The notes: generated from the letters alone by a model not told the origin. 64,000 bases of DNA from Pseudarthrobacter sp. GA104 (GCF_009741265.1 NZ_WOWL01000001.1:1984001-2048000), one strand, 5' to 3'. Shown: positions 10,297-19,153, counted from the first letter of the stretch. Program-made: numbers and translations.

Positions 10297-10369
10297 CATT
10301 CGGGGAGCATTGCCGTAGCTATTCCTGGAGCCCCCATACCGGCAGGGGATCGAGGACTACAGTGGATGC

Positions 10370-11404
10370 ATGGCTGCCAGCCGCAATCCGCTCGACGACC
10401 TGCGCGAAACCATCGGCCGCCTGGCCGATCAGATCAAGCTGCCCGGTTCTGAGCGCGTCGACGACCTGGTCGGCGATCTCATCACTGCAAGGCCCGGGCC
10501 GGCCCGGGCCTTGTCGGAAGTGCAGGCCGAGCTCGACGCGCTGGTCGGACTGGAGACAGTGAAGGAACAGGTGCGGGCGCTCGTCGCACTGCTCCAGGTC
10601 CAGGCCCGCCGTAAGGCGCACGGCCTGCCGGAGGTGGCCACGTCACAGCATCTTGTGTTCCTCGGAAACCCGGGCACGGGCAAGACCACCGTGGCACGGC
10701 TCCTGGCCGAGATGTACCGCGCGGTCGGTCTGCTGCAGAAAGGCCATCTGGTCGAGGTGGACCGTTCGGGGCTGGTGGGGCAGTACGTCGGCACGACCGC
10801 CATCAAGACGGACCGGGTGATCCGGCGTGCGCTGGACGGCGTCCTGTTCATCGACGAGGCCTACGCCCTGGCCCCGGAGGACGGCCGGATGGACTTCGGC
10901 CCCGAGGCGATCGAGGTCCTGCTGAAGCGGATGGAGGACCACCGCCACCGCCTGGTCGTGATCGTGGCCGGGTACCCGCGGCTGATGGAGTCCTTCCTGC
11001 TTTCGAACCCCGGACTGCGCTCCCGGTTCGCCCGCGAAATCACGTTCCCCGATTACTCCGTCGACGCCCTCCAGACGATCTTCCACCGGATGCTGGCCCA
11101 GCACGAGTACAGGCTGGAGCCGGGTGCGGACCAGATGCTGCGCCGCATCTTCACCGGGCTCCACGCGGGCGAGGACTCCGGCAACGCACGGTTCGCCCGC
11201 ACGCTGTTCGAGCAGGCGCTCAACCGTCAGGCGCTGCGGCTGTCGCGCGACGAGGAACAAAGTCTCGACGCGCTCGATCGTGAGGCCGTCATGACGCTCA
11301 CCGCGGACGACATCGTCGAGGCCGCACTGGCCTTGGGCGAGGAGCCGGAACCGGAACCGACGCCGGTACCGGAGCAGCCACGCTGGTGGCGCTGGCTGGT
11401 CTGA
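10370..11404 (+). CDS. AAA+ ATPase, CbbX/SpoVK (EccA C-terminal) type
   Basis: 344 aa. Walker A GNPGTGKT near residue 98, Walker B VLFIDEAYAL near residue 163, and a sensor/arginine-finger segment NPGLRSRFARE. The N-terminal LVGLETVKEQVRALVALLQ is typical of the CbbX/SpoVK clade. The C-terminus is acidic/proline-rich (EEPEPEPTPVPEQ) and ends in WWRWLV, an unusual aromatic tail. Such proteins remodel protein partners, but no partner (Rubisco, type VII secretion) is nearby, so its target is unknown. The IS inserted 73 bp upstream may alter its promoter. Convergent with the next gene. Confidence 0.85.
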   Translation: MAASRNPLDDLRETIGRLADQIKLPGSERVDDLVGDLITARPGPARALSEVQAELDALVGLETVKEQVRALVALLQVQARRKAHGLPEVATSQHLVFLGNPGTGKTTVARLLAEMYRAVGLLQKGHLVEVDRSGLVGQYVGTTAIKTDRVIRRALDGVLFIDEAYALAPEDGRMDFGPEAIEVLLKRMEDHRHRLVVIVAGYPRLMESFLLSNPGLRSRFAREITFPDYSVDALQTIFHRMLAQHEYRLEPGADQMLRRIFTGLHAGEDSGNARFARTLFEQALNRQALRLSRDEEQSLDALDREAVMTLTADDIVEAALALGEEPEPEPTPVPEQPRWWRWLV

Positions 11405-11430
11405 TCCCATCTGCGGCGGCAGTGCGGCTG

Positions 11431-12378
11431 TCAGGCGAACCCGGATGCCTGGGGGTGGTCAAGCCAACTGTTCCGAAGGGCCCGTTTGATCCGCTGTACT
11501 GCGCGCTGAAATTCGTCCGCAAGATCATCCTTATCGAAGACCAGGACGGTCCAGCCGGCGGATTCGAAGGCCTTATCCCGTCTCCTGTCACTGAGGATCT
11601 GCGCCTCCCCGAGGTGATGTCCGCCGTCGTACTGGATCGCAAGGCGGCGATGACGGTAGCCGAGATCGGCCGACGGCGACCGCGTGTCTCCGGCGCGCAA
11701 CGGCACCTGGAGTCCGGGCTCCGGCAGCCCGGCGTCAGCGATGGCCAAGCGAAGCAGCGATTCGGGCGCGGAGTCGGCACCCACCCGCATCAGATCCAAC
11801 GCTTCACGGGCGCGGACGATGCCCTGCAGATTAGGGTGGCGGCCCACCAGCATCCGAAGGCCCGCAATGGTGTCATAGGGCTCCGTCCTCCCCTCGAAAT
11901 CCACCCGCGGGATGCGGACCAGCTGGTCACCCATGCTGACCAGGTCATGGAGCGGCAGCACGCGTGCCAAGTCGAGCCAGGTGCGGGACCGCGTGCTCAG
12001 GCGGATGCCGTCGACAAGTTCGATCTCATCTTCGCGTGCCAGCACGGTATGGCCGAACACGCCCTTCCGGCGAACTGATGGCAGCGAACGCGGCTTGCTG
12101 AGGTGCAACTCCGTGGAATCGGCAAGCCACGGAGGCAATACCAGACATCGAAGCCGGGCCGCGGTCACATGGGAGATCCAGGCTCCCGGCGACGCGGCGG
12201 ACAACACCCTGGCCGCGCCCTCCAAATCAAAGTCCCAGGCCGCAGGACGGTACAGGCCGCGGCCCACGTTGACCACATCCTTGCGGCGAAGCCTGCTTAG
12301 CGGGACGCCGGAAGCCATGGCTGAGCTGAAGGTGAAGGGAGCTGTTGCCAACGGCAGGGGCAGAACTTGCTTTCGCAT
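11431..12378 (-). CDS. AbiEi-antitoxin-like N-terminus with endonuclease-like (DUF559/Vsr-fold) C-terminus
   Basis: 315 aa. The N-terminal ~90 residues (RRKDVVNVGRGLYRPAAW, ISHVTAARLRCLVLPPW) look like the AbiEi winged-helix family. The C-terminal third has a PD-(D/E)XK-like pattern: Glu in SAPESLLR, then Asp in PSADLGYRHRRLAIQYDGGHH, then a segment (RRRDKAFESAGWTVLVFDKDDL) as in DUF559 proteins. Similar solitary proteins are common in Arthrobacter-type genomes with no proven role. No AbiEii-type toxin lies beside it, so a toxin-antitoxin role is not supported here. Confidence 0.7.
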   Translation of the reverse strand: MRKQVLPLPLATAPFTFSSAMASGVPLSRLRRKDVVNVGRGLYRPAAWDFDLEGAARVLSAASPGAWISHVTAARLRCLVLPPWLADSTELHLSKPRSLPSVRRKGVFGHTVLAREDEIELVDGIRLSTRSRTWLDLARVLPLHDLVSMGDQLVRIPRVDFEGRTEPYDTIAGLRMLVGRHPNLQGIVRAREALDLMRVGADSAPESLLRLAIADAGLPEPGLQVPLRAGDTRSPSADLGYRHRRLAIQYDGGHHLGEAQILSDRRRDKAFESAGWTVLVFDKDDLADEFQRAVQRIKRALRNSWLDHPQASGFA

Positions 12379-12417
12379 GCTGGCATTGTGCCCCTATACG
12401 GCAGCACGCTGCAGAAG

Positions 12418-12426
12418 TTATCCACA
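12418..12426 (+). promoter_or_regulatory. Single consensus DnaA box
   Basis: TTATCCACA, identical to the bacterial DnaA-box consensus, lies 40 bp upstream of the start of the minus-strand endonuclease-like gene. Only one copy is seen, so it is not an origin. It could be a chance match. Confidence 0.35.
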
Positions 12427-12447
12427 GGGCTGCCGTCGGGGTGCTGG

Positions 12448-12522
12448 AGGTGAAAGAGGGATGCCCGAAAACCCGCATCAAGTGAGAGAGGATCGCCGGA
12501 AAACCGACATTAAGTGGGAGAG
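12448..12522 (-). repeat. 32-bp-period repeat array, locus B
   Basis: On the minus strand three cores begin at 12522 (CTCTCCCACTT), 12490 (CTCTCTCACTT) and 12458 (CTCTTTCACCT), exactly 32 bp apart. The first two are followed by RATGYSGGTTTTC and SGGC. The third is degenerate. The array lies 4 bp after the stop of the PucR-type regulator, so it would be in the 3' untranslated part of that transcript. Confidence 0.9.
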
Positions 12523-12526
12523 CGTC

Positions 12527-14077
12527 CTACTTGGGCTGGAGGGCGGCGAGGCGGGTGGCCAGGTGCAGGGCAGCGAGGCGGCCGGTGCCGCGGGGATCCC
12601 CGCCGCACAGGGAGAAGATGCGCTGCATTCGCTGGTGCATGGACTGCCGTTCAAGATGAAGGTCCCGCGCGGCCTGCGCAGTGTTGCAGCCGGAATCCAG
12701 CCAGACCCGCAGCGTCTCCACCAGCTGTGAGTGCCGCTGGGCGTCGTGCTCAAGAACGGCGCCCAGTTGCTGGCCGATGAAATCCCGCCGAACGGGCTCA
12801 TCCATTGACTGGACCGCCAGGCGCTCCACGGCGAACGCCTGGGCGTCAAACACCCGCCGGGGAGAGATCGCTCCTGACCTCCCGCGCCCGACGTCGGCAG
12901 CAAGTTCCAGCGTGAGCCTCGCCTCGGACAGGGACCACGGGGCGGCCGCTATCCCCGACGCGGCGGGGCCGACGGCACTGACAGTCCCCTCGGGCACGTC
13001 CAGCGACTGCAGGCCGTCCACGATCTTCTGGCGTTCCACATGAGGATTGGCGGAACGGAGGACAGCCAAGGCGAGAAGCTCCGCGTTGTCCGCGTAGCTG
13101 GCGCTGTACTGCCCGCCCGGGTCCAAAAGGTGCTCCACGCTTCTCCGAAGCTCCTTGGAGGCTGGAGAACGGACAACCACTGCCACCACCCGCGCAGACA
13201 CTGGAATTCCGGCGGCCGGACCCAGCTCCTGGAGCCGCCAGTTCTGCTTGCCGGAATCTATCGCCCGGATCAGGGCCGCGCCCGCCAGCTCCTTCAGCCC
13301 GGGAGGCATCCGCTGCAAAAGGGCCAGGGAAAGAATATCCACGGACCGGTTCCCGGCGATCCTCGCCAGGTTCACATCCGCGTCCTCGCGGACATGCAGG
13401 GTCAGCCGGGCAGATGGGATCCCACGCACCGGAACCTCGACGTGGACGGTTCTTTGGTGGTCCCGGGCTTCGTCCGCCGAAGCGACGTGCGCAGGTGCAT
13501 CGGTGCCCCCTGCAGGTTCGGCGCTGGCCAAGGTGATCCCGGCTGTGGAAATCAACTCCACTTCCGCGCCCGTTGCAGCAGCAAGGACGCCCAGAATCCT
13601 GTCCAGGCTACTCCCGTGGGCGAGCTCCACCGCCATGGCGTGGCTGGCCTGGTCGGCCTGCTGCAACTGGGCGGCCGACTGGCTGACGAGCTGGGAGTTG
13701 ATGGCCTCCATGACCGCCACGAAAGGGACCACGCGGCGCAGCTCGATCAACGGAAGGCCGGCTTCCTCGGCTGCGGAAACCATCGAGGAGGGGATGGAAG
13801 GCAGGACGCTTCCCGTCTCGACGGCGAGCGCCGCCACCCCGCGCCCGGCAAGGTCCCGAATGTAGCCCGTCCGGCGCTCATCGGAGGCCGCGGCTAGGGC
13901 TTGGCCGCCCGTAAGCAGCAGTTCACCGCCTCCGAGCAGCGAAGCGATGTCCAGGACTTCGCTTGAGTGGACCCAGCGGAGCTGCGTGCGGGGAACAGCG
14001 CCGGCCGCAGCCCGGACCACCGGTTCGGCAGCAGTGAGGGTGGGATGTTTCAACACATCCTCCAAGCGGACCGGCAT
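12527..14077 (-). CDS. PucR-family transcriptional regulator
   Basis: 516 aa, the usual size. N-terminal PucR sensory domain (about residues 5-125, HSSEVLDIASLLGGGELLLTGG), a central GGDEF-like/CdaR region, and a C-terminal PucR-type HTH_30 near residues 455-505 (LRVWLDSGCNTAQAARDLHLERQSMHQRMQRI). Divergent from the NCS1 permease and deacetylase genes with 109 bp between starts, so it most likely controls them. Family members sense purines, allantoin, amines or similar nitrogen sources. The effector cannot be read here. Confidence 0.9.
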   Translation of the reverse strand: MPVRLEDVLKHPTLTAAEPVVRAAAGAVPRTQLRWVHSSEVLDIASLLGGGELLLTGGQALAAASDERRTGYIRDLAGRGVAALAVETGSVLPSIPSSMVSAAEEAGLPLIELRRVVPFVAVMEAINSQLVSQSAAQLQQADQASHAMAVELAHGSSLDRILGVLAAATGAEVELISTAGITLASAEPAGGTDAPAHVASADEARDHQRTVHVEVPVRGIPSARLTLHVREDADVNLARIAGNRSVDILSLALLQRMPPGLKELAGAALIRAIDSGKQNWRLQELGPAAGIPVSARVVAVVVRSPASKELRRSVEHLLDPGGQYSASYADNAELLALAVLRSANPHVERQKIVDGLQSLDVPEGTVSAVGPAASGIAAAPWSLSEARLTLELAADVGRGRSGAISPRRVFDAQAFAVERLAVQSMDEPVRRDFIGQQLGAVLEHDAQRHSQLVETLRVWLDSGCNTAQAARDLHLERQSMHQRMQRIFSLCGGDPRGTGRLAALHLATRLAALQPK

Positions 14078-14186
14078 GACACTCCGTCGCGTTTAATCGG
14101 AAACCTAAAGACACATTGTAGATGGTGCGTGTGGCGCCCGACACATAATCTTGGAGAACTCCCATCCCCTCAACGAAGAGGCTTCG

Positions 14187-15716
14187 ATGCAACAACAACC
14201 CACAACGCCAGGAATCGAGCAGTCCGTCCACGCGGAAGACGTCGAAGCCTGGCTCCAGCCAATCCCCGAGTCCCAGCGCACACGCAAAGTTTCAGGCCAG
14301 TTCTGGATCTGGGCGGGTGCCAACCTCGCACCGATCAACTGGGTATTGGGTGCCCTCGGAATCCACCTGGGGCTGGGTTTCGCGGACACCGTGACCGTCC
14401 TGGTGCTGGGCAACCTGATCGGCATGCTGCTCTTCGGTTGCTTCGTCCTCCTCGGCCAGAAGACCGGAGCCACCGGCATGGTCCTGGCCCGCGCGGCGTT
14501 CGGCCGGCGGGGCAACTACCTCCCGGCAGCCATCCAGGCACTCCTGGTCATCGGCTGGTGCGCGGTGAACACCTGGATCATCCTGGACCTGGTCATGGCG
14601 CTCTTCGGAACGCTCGGCTGGGTGGATCCCACAGCCCATAACTACGGCTGGAAGATCGGCGTGGCCACAGCCATCATGGCCGCCCAGGTAGCCATTGCCT
14701 GGTTCGGCTACAAGGCAATTGCCGCCTTCGAAAAGTGGACAGTACCGCCCACCATCATCATCCTGGCGGTCATGTCCGCCGTGGCCTGGTTCGGCATGAA
14801 GATCGACTGGGGCTACGCCGGCCCCGCAGGCAACATCCTGGAAGGTTCCGAGCGGATCGCCGCCATGAGCGCCGTCATGACCGCCATCGGCATCGGCTGG
14901 GGGATCACCTGGTTCACCTACGCCGCGGATTACTCCCGCTTCGTGAGCACCGAAGTGCCCAAAAAGAAGGTCTACCTCGCATCAGTCCTGGGCCAGTTCA
15001 TTCCCGTCGTCTGGCTGGGCATCCTGGGTGCGAGCCTGGCCACCAACAGCGGCGAAATCGATCCCGGAAAGCTGATCGTCCAGAACTTCGGGGTCCTCGC
15101 CCTGCCGGTGCTGCTGATGGTGCTGCACGGCCCCATCGCCACGAACATCCTGAACATCTACACCTTCTCGGTGGCCACCCAGGCGCTGGACATCACTATC
15201 AGCCGCCGCAAGCTCAACCTGTTCGTCGGCGTCTTCTCACTCGCCGCCGTCGTCTTCTTCATCTTCCAGGAGGACTTCGCCGCAGTCCTCGACGCGTGGC
15301 TCATCGGCCTGGTGGCCTGGGTGGCTGCCTGGGGCGGCGTGATGCTGGTGCACTACTTCTGGATCGACAAGCGCTGGCCCGGCAACCCCGAAAGACTGTT
15401 CGACGGCGTCGGCACCAGGCGGCTCCCCGGCGTCAACTGGGCGGGAGTGACGTCCCTCCTGGTAGGCATCTTCGCCACCTGGCTGTTCATGTACGGGCTC
15501 GTTCCCGCGATGCAGGGCCCCATGGCCGTGGCCCTGGGCGGCTGGGACCTCTCCTGGCTGGCCGGCGGCCTTGCAAGCGCCGCCAGCTACGCCATCCTGG
15601 GCCCGAAGGTGCACCGCAGGTTCATTGAGCAGGCTCCGTCCACAACTGCCGCCCACCATCTGCCCACCGAACTGACAGGCGCCGCGGCCCAGCCCGGCAC
15701 GCCCGCAGCCCTCTGA
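14187..15716 (+). CDS. NCS1-family permease (cytosine/purine/allantoin type)
   Basis: 509 aa from ATG 14187, chosen for its GAAGAGG ribosome site. An in-frame TTG at 14151 lacks one. Twelve hydrophobic segments, with the NCS1 N-terminal signature (FWIWAGANLAPINWVLGALG) and GWGITWFTYAADYSRF in the middle. Proton- or sodium-coupled uptake of a nucleobase-like or hydantoin-like compound across the membrane. Beside a PucR regulator and a PuuE-like hydrolase, a cyclic ureide/imide substrate is plausible (inference). 16 bp separate it from the next gene. Confidence 0.88.
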   Translation: MQQQPTTPGIEQSVHAEDVEAWLQPIPESQRTRKVSGQFWIWAGANLAPINWVLGALGIHLGLGFADTVTVLVLGNLIGMLLFGCFVLLGQKTGATGMVLARAAFGRRGNYLPAAIQALLVIGWCAVNTWIILDLVMALFGTLGWVDPTAHNYGWKIGVATAIMAAQVAIAWFGYKAIAAFEKWTVPPTIIILAVMSAVAWFGMKIDWGYAGPAGNILEGSERIAAMSAVMTAIGIGWGITWFTYAADYSRFVSTEVPKKKVYLASVLGQFIPVVWLGILGASLATNSGEIDPGKLIVQNFGVLALPVLLMVLHGPIATNILNIYTFSVATQALDITISRRKLNLFVGVFSLAAVVFFIFQEDFAAVLDAWLIGLVAWVAAWGGVMLVHYFWIDKRWPGNPERLFDGVGTRRLPGVNWAGVTSLLVGIFATWLFMYGLVPAMQGPMAVALGGWDLSWLAGGLASAASYAILGPKVHRRFIEQAPSTTAAHHLPTELTGAAAQPGTPAAL

Positions 15717-15732
15717 AACGCAGGATCCCACC

Positions 15733-16689
15733 ATGACTGAAGCATTCCCCGACTCCGCCCACCCGATCACCTGGCCCGAGGGCAAGCGTGCCGCAGCATC
15801 CTTCACGTTCGATGTCGACGCAGAATCCTGCACCATCTCCCACGATCCCAAGAGCACAAGCCGCATGTCCCTGATGACCCACCAGTCGTACGGACCCAAG
15901 GTTGCCGTCCCGCGGCTGCTGCAGATCCTCCAGCGGCAGGACATCCGCGCCACGTTCTTCGTCCCCGGCTTCACGGCCGAGTGCTATCCGGATACCGTCC
16001 GGCGGATCGTGGACGCGGGACATGAGGTGGCCCACCATGGCTACCTGCACGAGCCCATGAAGGGCATCAGCGCCGAGGCGGAGGCGCGGTACATCGACCG
16101 CGGGCTCGAGGCGCTGGCCAAGGCCGCCGGAGTGGAGCCGGCAGGCTACCGGGCGCCGTGGTGGGAACTGAACTGGCACTCCGCCGGCCTCCTGGCGGAC
16201 CGCGGGTTCCTCTACGATTCAAGCCTGCTCGACGGCGACGCCCCCTACCGCTTCAGCGTCGCCCCGGGTGACAGCAGGGATATCGTGGAGATTCCCGTCG
16301 ACTGGGCGCTGGACGACTGGGAGCAGTACGCCTTCTACCCGGGCGTGACAGGCAGCGGCGTCATTGAGAGCCCCGCGAAGGTCCTGGAGATGTGGACGCT
16401 GGAGGCCGAGGCCCACCACGCGCAGGGCAGCTGCTTTGTCCTCACCAACCATCCCTTCATCTCCGGCCGGCCCTCCAAGGCGGCAGCCCTGGAACGGCTG
16501 ATCGAACGGGTCAAGGGCCTGGACGGCATGTGGGTGGCCACCATGGAGGAGATCGCCGAGCACACCCGCCGGACAGTCCGGGAGGTCCACACCCACGCCC
16601 GGATCGAGGTGCCGGGCTTCCCCGACACCGGCGCCAGGTTCACGCCGTCGGCCGTCCGCGAGTCGTGGCCGGTGGCTGCCGCCGGCTGA
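15733..16689 (+). CDS. Polysaccharide-deacetylase-fold hydrolase (PuuE/HpPgdA-like)
   Basis: 318 aa, no signal peptide, so cytoplasmic. NodB-type motifs: TFDVD (motif 1, the metal Asp), HEVAHHGYLHE (motif 2, metal His) and YRAPWWELN (motif 3). Cytoplasmic relatives include the cofactor-independent allantoinase PuuE and cyclic-imidase-like HpPgdA. Placed after an NCS1 permease it probably opens a cyclic amide taken up by that permease. Classical peptidoglycan deacetylation is less likely without an export signal. Co-transcribed with the permease. Confidence 0.85.
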   Translation: MTEAFPDSAHPITWPEGKRAAASFTFDVDAESCTISHDPKSTSRMSLMTHQSYGPKVAVPRLLQILQRQDIRATFFVPGFTAECYPDTVRRIVDAGHEVAHHGYLHEPMKGISAEAEARYIDRGLEALAKAAGVEPAGYRAPWWELNWHSAGLLADRGFLYDSSLLDGDAPYRFSVAPGDSRDIVEIPVDWALDDWEQYAFYPGVTGSGVIESPAKVLEMWTLEAEAHHAQGSCFVLTNHPFISGRPSKAAALERLIERVKGLDGMWVATMEEIAEHTRRTVREVHTHARIEVPGFPDTGARFTPSAVRESWPVAAAG

Positions 16690-16714
16690 AGCCGCACAGA
16701 GCCGGACCGCTATG

Positions 16715-16753
16715 AGGAGTGGCCGCCGCCCGCCAGGGGCAGCGGCCATTCCT
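16715..16753 (+). terminator. Stem-loop after the permease-deacetylase operon
   Basis: Arms AGGAGTGGCCGC (16715-16726) and GCGGCCATTCCT (16742-16753) pair at 11 of 12 positions around a 15-base loop. There is no strong U tract, as is common in high-GC actinobacteria. Confidence 0.55.
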
Positions 16754-16801
16754 CCTGTGCAGGACGGCACTTAAAGGGCGCTGACGTGGGACGACTAAGT
16801 G

Positions 16802-17035
16802 ATGGTTGACTCTCCTCCCCGCCAGGCCGAAGCTTTGGGAATGACAAACGAACCCGAAGTGCGGGCCCTCATGGCTGTTGTCGACCGGCTGGCGGAGCGC
16901 TTCCCCGAGGAACCGCGCTCCGTCATCGAAAACGTGGTCGCCGAAGAACACCGCGTCCTCGATGACGGCCCTATCCGGGATTACGTGCCGGTCCTCGTGG
17001 AACGGGCTGCGAGGCTCCGGCTGACCCAGCATTAG
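16802..17035 (+). CDS. Small three-helix-bundle-type protein
   Basis: 77 aa from ATG 16802 (GTG 16799 directly before it, and ATG 16841, are alternatives). The core RALMAVVDRLAERFPEEPRSVIENVVAEEHRVL resembles the small three-helix-bundle dimerisation proteins common in Arthrobacter and relatives, whose function is not established. Soluble and acidic. Convergent with the MFS gene, and separated from the upstream operon by a stem-loop. Confidence 0.7.
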   Translation: MVDSPPRQAEALGMTNEPEVRALMAVVDRLAERFPEEPRSVIENVVAEEHRVLDDGPIRDYVPVLVERAARLRLTQH

Positions 17036-17108
17036 CGGACCTCGCCCCATCGGCACTCCACTCGAGTCGGGAGCAGGTTGAACCGCCCCCGCGGCCGGGA
17101 GTCCGTTT

Positions 17109-18365
17109 CTAGGCCGTCTGCCGGTGATGATCCGTTGACCGCATGCGGACCGCCACCACGACGCCGGACGCCCCTGTGACAGCGCCGACGACCGCGACTG
17201 CCGCGGGGATCCCGTAGGTGTCGGCGAGGACGCCGGCAAGGAGGGCTCCGACGGCGAAGCCGCCGTCGCGCCACAAACGGTAGATTCCCACTGAGCGAGC
17301 ACGCCATTCCGGGTGTGCGACGTCGCTGACGGCGGCGAGCAGGGTCGGGTACACCATGGCCGTTCCGGCCCCGAGGAGAACGACGGCGGCAAGCCAGATC
17401 CCGAAGTCCCGGCCGACGGCGATCATCGCCAAGGCGACAGCCTGCAGGAGCATACCGCCGACAATCAGCCATTTGCGGCCGTATTTGTCCGACAGTGCCC
17501 CGGTGACGAGCTGGCCTGCGCCCCAGACCGCAGGGTAGACGGCGGCAAGGATGCCGATCTTCTCGATCGTGAGTCCCGCGGCGGCGAACAGGACGGGGAA
17601 GAGTCCCCAGGCGAGGCCGTCGTTGAGGTTGTTGACCAAGCCGGCCTGGCTGACCGAAGACAGGGATCTGTCCCGGAAGCTGGTCAGGGTGAAGATTTCC
17701 CGGTTGCTCAGCCTCCCGTGGGCGCCGGCATGGGCGGAAACGTGGTTCGCGGCCTCCAGCCGGGCGTGGTCCCGGGTTTCCTTCACAGCAAAGACCGAGA
17801 GGCCCAGGCCCAGGGCAATGTAGGCGGCGCCGAGCAGGAATGGACCCGGCCTCAGCCCGTAAGCGGCGGCGATGTACCCGGTGGCCAGTGCGGTGGCGGC
17901 CACGCCGAGATAGCCCGCCGCTTCGTTCAAGCCCATGGCAAAGCCGCGCCGGGACGGTCCGACGAGGTCCATTTTCATCACGACGGCGGTGGACCAGGTC
18001 AGGCCCTGGCTGACGCCCAGGATCACGTTGGCCGCGACGATCCACGCCCAAGAGGTTCCGAATATGAGCATCAGCGGCACCGGCAGCGCGACAAGCCAGC
18101 CGGCGACCAGGACCGGTTTGCGGCCGTAGCGGTCCGAGAGGGTGCCGGCGAAGTAGTTGGTGCCGGCCTTGGCCACGCCGAACGCCAGGATGTAGGTGAG
18201 CGCGGAGGTATAGAGGTCCAGATGGAAGACCTGCCCTGCCAGCAGCGGAAGCACCGTGCGCTCCTGGCCGAGGGTGCCGCCAACAAGGGCGTTGACGGCG
18301 ACCAGGAGCATGAACTGGGCCAGGTTCTGCCGCAGGCCCAGCGTGGTCACGTCCCGGATGCCCAT
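17109..18365 (-). CDS. Major facilitator superfamily transporter
   Basis: 418 aa from ATG 18365, preceded by GGAAGGA. An upstream in-frame ATG at 18413 would add 16 hydrophilic residues overlapping the likely operator. Twelve hydrophobic segments; the loop 2-3 motif GTLSDRYGRKP and its repeat GALSDKYGRKW in the second half are classic MFS signatures. Divergent from an ArsR-rhodanese regulator, a pairing common in actinobacteria. Probably exports or imports a small toxic or sulfur/metal-related compound under that regulator (inference). Confidence 0.9.
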   Translation of the reverse strand: MGIRDVTTLGLRQNLAQFMLLVAVNALVGGTLGQERTVLPLLAGQVFHLDLYTSALTYILAFGVAKAGTNYFAGTLSDRYGRKPVLVAGWLVALPVPLMLIFGTSWAWIVAANVILGVSQGLTWSTAVVMKMDLVGPSRRGFAMGLNEAAGYLGVAATALATGYIAAAYGLRPGPFLLGAAYIALGLGLSVFAVKETRDHARLEAANHVSAHAGAHGRLSNREIFTLTSFRDRSLSSVSQAGLVNNLNDGLAWGLFPVLFAAAGLTIEKIGILAAVYPAVWGAGQLVTGALSDKYGRKWLIVGGMLLQAVALAMIAVGRDFGIWLAAVVLLGAGTAMVYPTLLAAVSDVAHPEWRARSVGIYRLWRDGGFAVGALLAGVLADTYGIPAAVAVVGAVTGASGVVVAVRMRSTDHHRQTA

Positions 18366-18411
18366 GGCGCACGGTCCTTCCGTGCCGGTGGTGAACCGGC
18401 AATAGGCTGGC

Positions 18412-18444
18412 ATTCCAAGAAAACGTGGAATAGTATTTGTTCCA
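18412..18444. promoter_or_regulatory. Candidate ArsR operator between divergent genes
   Basis: Three alternating half-sites, ATTCCA (18412), TGGAAT (18426) and TTCCA (18440), form two overlapping inverted repeats in the AT-richest part of the intergenic gap. Position and AT-rich character fit an ArsR/SmtB-type operator controlling both directions. Confidence 0.5.
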
Positions 18445-18472
18445 GTATTACATGGATCTCTGGAGGACTAAA

Positions 18473-19153
18473 GTGGGCGACAAGGCAAGGAAATCTGAAC
18501 TCTTCGAGGAGTTCGCCCGGGTAGGCAAGGCTCTGGCCAACGGCAAGCGGCTGGAACTGCTGGACCTGCTCAGCCAGGGGGAACGGAGCGTGGAAACCCT
18601 GGCCGCCGCCGCCGGGCTGGGGTTAAGCACGGCCTCGGCGCACCTCCAAACCCTTCGACAGGCCGGGTTGGTAACCACCCGGCGGGACGGCAACCGAATC
18701 CACTACGACCTCGCCGGCCCCGACATCCTGCGGCTCTACAGCCTGCTTCGATCCGTTGCGCAGGAGCACGTGGCCGGCGTCGAACCCAAACGCGTCGCTT
18801 ATCTGGAACTTGGAGATCGCCGGGGAGATGAGGAGGAAATGAGCCGCGAAGAGCTCCTCGCCCGCGCCCGGGCTGGAACCGCAACGGTCCTCGACGTGCG
18901 CCCGAACGAGGAATACAACGCCGCCCATATCCCCGGGGCCATCTCCATCCCGCTGGAGGAGCTCAGCGACCGGCTGTCCGAACTGCCCGGGGACCAAGAG
19001 GTCGTGGCCTATTGTCGGGGCGCCTACTGCGTCCTTGCCTACGAAGCCGTGGCCCTGCTGCACGCAGCCGGCCGCCGTGCCCGGCGCCTGCACGAAGGAA
19101 TGCTTGAATGGCGCATCGGCGGCCTGCCGGTCGAGGCAGGATCGGCCGCCTAG
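18473..19153 (+). CDS. ArsR-family regulator fused to a rhodanese domain
   Basis: 226 aa from GTG 18473, preceded by GGAGG at good distance. A TTG at 18437 in frame lacks a ribosome site. Residues ~10-85 are an ArsR winged helix (LANGKRLELLDLLSQGERSVETLAAAAGLGLSTASAHLQ-type). Residues ~125-215 are a rhodanese with the active-site loop VAYCRGAYCV, the catalytic Cys being the first in CRGAYC. The fusion may sense persulfide or metal/oxyanion thiol chemistry. No ArsR CVC metal box is seen. Confidence 0.88.
   Translation: MGDKARKSELFEEFARVGKALANGKRLELLDLLSQGERSVETLAAAAGLGLSTASAHLQTLRQAGLVTTRRDGNRIHYDLAGPDILRLYSLLRSVAQEHVAGVEPKRVAYLELGDRRGDEEEMSREELLARARAGTATVLDVRPNEEYNAAHIPGAISIPLEELSDRLSELPGDQEVVAYCRGAYCVLAYEAVALLHAAGRRARRLHEGMLEWRIGGLPVEAGSAA

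Noticed and set aside
10370..11404. AAA+ ATPase as Rubisco activase CbbX or type VII secretion EccA
   Set aside because: No Rubisco or ESX genes in the window; only the general clade can be supported.
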